Position numbers and translations under genes: made by a program
DNA from: a virus
Reading direction: 5' to 3' (one strand)
Length of the DNA stretch: 39,161 bases
Virus record (IMG/VR): IMGVR_UViG_3300047276_000328
Location: 1-39,161 of that record
Part shown: piece by piece, positions 35,631 through 39,161 of the stretch
Position numbering within the stretch: the first letter of the stretch is position 1
How the letters are laid out: each line of letters opens with the position of its first letter
The notes under the pieces: model-generated
Seen by the model: the letters and a program-made list of their open reading frames with translations, nothing else
What the model was told of the DNA's origin: nothing
Databases searched by the model: none

Positions 35631-36665
35631 CTATTTGTAGAAGTCAAGATTACGTTGCAAACGCTCGTCCATAGGGTTTAACGCTGCTGCTTCAGCACCA
35701 TGAAAGAAAGCATCATCGCTGTAGCCAAGATGGTGCGACGCTATAGCCATCAAGTCGTGCGGTAGGGAACCCCAAGCAAACGCTTCACACAGATAGTCCA
35801 ATGGTTTCTCTGTGATAGATAACGCCATGCTGCAGGCTGCCCGACACGCAACCCAGTTATGTTTCTGATAATAAAAATTCGCTAACTCAACCCATGCCTC
35901 ACGCCTATGTGGTGACTCTGCCACCGCCCTGAACAGGTGATATTCGGCTGCCTCGGGACGCATCTTCGCCAGATACCGATACGACGCTGCCCTCTCAGGG
36001 GACCATAACGACAGTTTTAGATGCTCATTGAAATGGTATTGGGCTAGCCCGTAGTCGCCTGTGAAGTACAGTTCACGGGCAAGATAGAAATGGTTGCGGT
36101 CATCCCTCGGGTCTTCCTCCACCGCCAATTTCAACAACGGCAAATACTGCGCTCGTGACTTGCTATGGTCAGGATGATGATGAATTTCTAGACCGTTAGT
36201 CCAGTTCTGTACTTCTGGTCCATCACATTTCAGGACTTCATGGACTGGGTGTTTCCAACGGTAGCCATGTCGGGCGTGGATTTTATCGCCACCATACACC
36301 AGCCCTTCCGAGCCATCATCGTTCCATGACCAGACATACTTGTATCGAGGGCGTGTAGTTCCTGCAGGGACAGCCTCTAACGCTTGACGCCAGCCAGGTT
36401 GCAGCACCTCGTCCATGTCTAGCCAAATCACATAGTCAATGTATTGCGGGATGAGACTCATGGCGTGGTTGCGGGCGTGGTCGAATCGCCATGGTGTGAA
36501 CTCTTTGATTTGTACTGTGACGCCAAGGTCCCATGCTAGGTCCACTGTATTATCGGTTGAGCCAGTGTCAAGGATTAGACGGTAGTCAGCCATGTCGCAG
36601 GACAACGCCCAACGCTTGACAAATTGTTCTTCATTAAGACTAATCGAAGCAACAGCGATTCTCAT
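35631..36665 (-). CDS. GT2-type glycosyltransferase with TPR-like C-terminus
   Basis: 344 residues. The GT-A domain has IAVASISLNEEQFVKRW at the start, LILDTGSTDNTVDLA (residues 30-44) and the DxD motif as Asp83-Met-Asp85 in VIWLDMDEVL, followed by the Trp-rich HWRHPVHEV-type acceptor loop (YRWKHPVHEVLKC). Residues 200-340 are repeated helical pairs (YLARELYFTGDYGLAQYHFN; FRAVAESPHRREAWVELANF) resembling TPR. It probably transfers sugar to a virion or host surface target. AAGGGGAACC precedes the ATG. Its neighbour is the endolysin. Confidence 0.87.
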   Translation of the reverse strand: MRIAVASISLNEEQFVKRWALSCDMADYRLILDTGSTDNTVDLAWDLGVTVQIKEFTPWRFDHARNHAMSLIPQYIDYVIWLDMDEVLQPGWRQALEAVPAGTTRPRYKYVWSWNDDGSEGLVYGGDKIHARHGYRWKHPVHEVLKCDGPEVQNWTNGLEIHHHPDHSKSRAQYLPLLKLAVEEDPRDDRNHFYLARELYFTGDYGLAQYHFNEHLKLSLWSPERAASYRYLAKMRPEAAEYHLFRAVAESPHRREAWVELANFYYQKHNWVACRAACSMALSITEKPLDYLCEAFAWGSLPHDLMAIASHHLGYSDDAFFHGAEAAALNPMDERLQRNLDFYK

Positions 36666-36686
36666 GGTTCCCCTTCTGTGGTGGTG

Positions 36687-37199
36687 TTAGGCGTGGCAGA
36701 ACTGCCAATGCCAGGGTTCGAACTCTGGGTTGGGTTTGCCGTTCCGTAGTTTAGACTTTCCTTGCAGATAAAACCCGAAGCGTGGGGCGTTCTCACACAT
36801 CCACTTATAGGTGGCTGCTGGAACCTCGATGTCTTGCGCCATTCCCCATCCATGATTCGATGAGCCTGGTGTCGCTGCTGGTGCTTTACCTTTGCGAAGC
36901 CACCAGCGTTTCATTTTCCAGATGCGGGTTACTTCAGGGACTCGACCTGTGGATTTGCGGGCGTAGCGTTGACGGAACAGGGCTGCTTGACGGGCGTATG
37001 AACGGTATCCTTCGGATACGCATCGGATTTCGATGCCTGCTTTGCTGGCTTCTTCACACATATGCCACCACCAGAATCCAGCGGTGGACCACATCTTGCC
37101 ACCACCACGACAATCAATAAGGACATCGGCTGGAAGTTTGCCGTTGCCATACTTTTTTAACTCTTTGGGTACTCGTAGTTTTTTTACTGGTTCAATCAT
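36687..37199 (-). CDS. M15-family (VanY-like) peptidase endolysin
   Basis: 170 residues, no signal peptide. The M15 zinc motif is present: Ser114-Asn-His116-x6-Asp123 (SNHGWGMAQDIE), then Glu161-Pro-Trp-His164-Trp (EPWHWQF). RCVSEGYRSYARQAALF near residue 60 is the usual substrate-binding region. It cleaves peptide stems or D-Ala bonds of peptidoglycan. GGAGG lies just before the ATG. It needs a holin for release; the candidate is at 30453-30647, six genes further down the block. Confidence 0.88.
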   Translation of the reverse strand: MIEPVKKLRVPKELKKYGNGKLPADVLIDCRGGGKMWSTAGFWWWHMCEEASKAGIEIRCVSEGYRSYARQAALFRQRYARKSTGRVPEVTRIWKMKRWWLRKGKAPAATPGSSNHGWGMAQDIEVPAATYKWMCENAPRFGFYLQGKSKLRNGKPNPEFEPWHWQFCHA

Positions 37200-37294
37200 G
37201 GCTTTCCTCCTAAAGCAACAATAACTTCAGTATTCACGGCTAGTTCCTGTATCCATAAACTCTTGCCGTTCCTGAAAATGTTGCAGCCCCATTA

Positions 37295-38185
37295 TCAAGA
37301 AATTCTGTACCTAATGATAACTACTCCAGAACCACCAAGACCAGCAGAACCAAGAGAGGCAGCACCAGAAGCACCACCACCGCCACCCAAACCATTAGTA
37401 CCATTACCAGCAGCATCAATGTTTACAGTTTGGTCACTATACCTTCCAAATCCTCCACCACCTAAACCTCCTGCAAGGTTTCCAGGGTTACCTAAAGGAC
37501 CATCAGCGTTTCCACCTGCGCTACCACCGCCAGCATAATAAGTGTAGGTTCCAGAAATATTTGATTGTTTTCCATCGCCACCTTTACCGTTGTAGTATCC
37601 AGTGCTTCCAGCAGCACCAGCACCACCTCCTCCACCACCGTTAGATGGAGAAAAATTTACATACCCATCACCGCCATTATTCCCTTGTCCTGCGGTTCCT
37701 GTACCAGTTCCAGTAGCGGTAACACCATTTCCACCGCCACCTGAACCACCGTTTCCTGCTCCACCGCCAGTACCACGACCACCTCCACCGCCACCGCCGA
37801 CAGCAGTAAAACCAAAAAACGTGGAGTCCCCCCCATTGCCACCTTTTACGTTTTGGCTTGCGCCTCTCAAACCTCCAGCACCAACAACTATTGAATAACT
37901 GCCTGGGTTAATAAATGTTGATTTTTCAAGAAAACCACCAGCACCACCAGCACCGCCATTGTTTTCACCACCAGCACCACCTCCACCAATAAGCAAACAT
38001 TCAATGTTCCCATTACCACTTAAAACAGTAAATGTCCCATTAGCGGTGAAAGTATGAACTCTATAATCACCAAACCTAGTTATTGTCCCACCAGTAGCAG
38101 TGATTCTGCCAACACGTTTGTTACGTCTAGGCATTAAATCTGAAACTAAAGAACCAGGCTGTAAAGAAAAACTTACTTCGTTCAT
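37295..38185 (-). CDS. Glycine-rich tail fibre/adhesin protein 2
   Basis: 296 residues, MNEVSFSLQPGSLVSDLMPR. ATGGTITRFGDYRVHTFTAN and GNIECLLIGGGGAGG start a long glycine-rich region with GGGGGGRGTGGG blocks, ending GGSGVVIIRYRIS. It has the same overall design as the 30657 gene (GxYxVHxF...IExLxxGGGGxGG...GIVIxRYxS) but little other identity. It is therefore a diverged paralogue or alternative adhesin. It is coupled by TAATG to the 119-aa gene, following the collagen-like fibre. Confidence 0.78.
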   Translation of the reverse strand: MNEVSFSLQPGSLVSDLMPRRNKRVGRITATGGTITRFGDYRVHTFTANGTFTVLSGNGNIECLLIGGGGAGGENNGGAGGAGGFLEKSTFINPGSYSIVVGAGGLRGASQNVKGGNGGDSTFFGFTAVGGGGGGGRGTGGGAGNGGSGGGGNGVTATGTGTGTAGQGNNGGDGYVNFSPSNGGGGGGAGAAGSTGYYNGKGGDGKQSNISGTYTYYAGGGSAGGNADGPLGNPGNLAGGLGGGGFGRYSDQTVNIDAAGNGTNGLGGGGGASGAASLGSAGLGGSGVVIIRYRIS

Positions 38186-38544
38186 TAAGAAATTACGTTA
38201 ACAAAACCACTAATTGTTATGACGTTTGCACTAGCAGCAAAAGCCCTAACGACCAAAGCACTAGCGTTGCCCTTAATCAAAAGACCTGGGACAACCAAAA
38301 CTAAACCTGATTCTGCTGGGACAGTTAACTCAATTAAATCATCTGGGCTTGTAGTGCCACCCCATTCAATAGTCAACTTACGAGCAGTGGTATCAGTATT
38401 CATAGCGTAAAGCCATATTTCATGAAGGACAGAAGTGTTTGTGGAACCTGTATGAATAGTTGTTCCAGCGGTAGCAGTGGCTGCTACCTTAATCGCTTTA
38501 CCATCTGTTGAACCGCTTAATATTGTTTTGCTAAATGTCGCCAT
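38185..38544 (-). CDS. Small beta-rich virion protein
   Basis: 119 residues, MATFSKTILSGSTDGKAIKV, with TSVLHEIWLYAMNTDTTARK, EWGGTTSPDDLIELTVPAES and GLVLVVPGLLIKGNASALVV. It is beta-rich, with no Cys. The layout (Ser/Thr-rich start, IWLYAxNTDTTARKLTIEWGG, VxPGLLI) is like small structural proteins found beside phage fibre genes. It probably sits on head or tail. TAGGAA precedes its ATG, 9 nt after the collagen-like gene. Confidence 0.65.
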   Translation of the reverse strand: MATFSKTILSGSTDGKAIKVAATATAGTTIHTGSTNTSVLHEIWLYAMNTDTTARKLTIEWGGTTSPDDLIELTVPAESGLVLVVPGLLIKGNASALVVRAFAASANVITISGFVNVIS

Positions 38545-38553
38545 AAATAATTC

Positions 38554-39161
<608 letters not shown>

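Overview
The window looks like one complete, circularly closed genome of a tailed phage, most likely a podovirus-type phage of an actinobacterium. Virion genes are unmistakable: large terminase, portal, N4-gp56-type major capsid protein, scaffold, a 1559-residue internal virion protein, tail tube/nozzle-like proteins, collagen-like and glycine-rich fibres, a holin candidate and an M15 endolysin. The actinobacterial host is inferred from a WhiB-type protein, TAnnnT -10 boxes and candidate leaderless starts. The moderate G+C impression would suit a freshwater planktonic actinobacterium, but that is a guess. The two window ends join in frame inside a single collagen-like fibre gene (94 codons at the left end, the remainder at the right end), so the cut point is arbitrary.

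Layout. Minus strand 16558 down to 1, then 39161 down to 30657: the late block. In transcription order it holds a basic protein, TerL (with an N-terminal HTH), portal, a translationally coupled chain of internal virion proteins, scaffold, capsid, small head-tail proteins, a GT4 glycosyltransferase, collagen fibre, glycine-rich fibre, M15 endolysin, GT2 glycosyltransferase, two Lys-rich miniproteins, two tail-tube/nozzle candidates, a fibre and a second glycine-rich fibre. Next come a holin candidate and other small genes (30647-29540). A consensus promoter near 29523-29551 then drives the recombination/accessory operon (29476-22919): YqaJ-type exonuclease, single-strand annealing protein candidate, RHH protein, two PD-(D/E)XK nuclease candidates, SSB, a secreted lysozyme-like enzyme, WhiB, and many tiny proteins including a family sharing the start MTDDIV. 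No DNA polymerase, primase, helicase, RNA polymerase or integrase was recognised, so replication probably relies on the host and the phage is probably lytic.

Plus strand 17907-22868: an early-type block of 17 small, mostly acidic genes, most preceded by an AGAAAGG-like ribosome binding site. It includes two ArdA-like antirestriction candidates. It converges on the minus block at a bidirectional terminator (22881-22922) and diverges from the late block across a 1.35-kb gene-free region (16559-17906). That region has a sharp A/C to G/T strand-composition switch, dyads and G/T-rich repeats.

The most striking observation is a pair of complete type II hammerhead ribozymes (18293-18354 and 18643-18704). 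They flank one small early gene, carry every conserved core base, and have covarying stem I sequences. A second regulatory layer is suggested by three CRP/GlxR-like dyads (TGTGAC-N4-GTCACA/G) in the early region, two of which sit exactly 10 nt upstream of -35 boxes.
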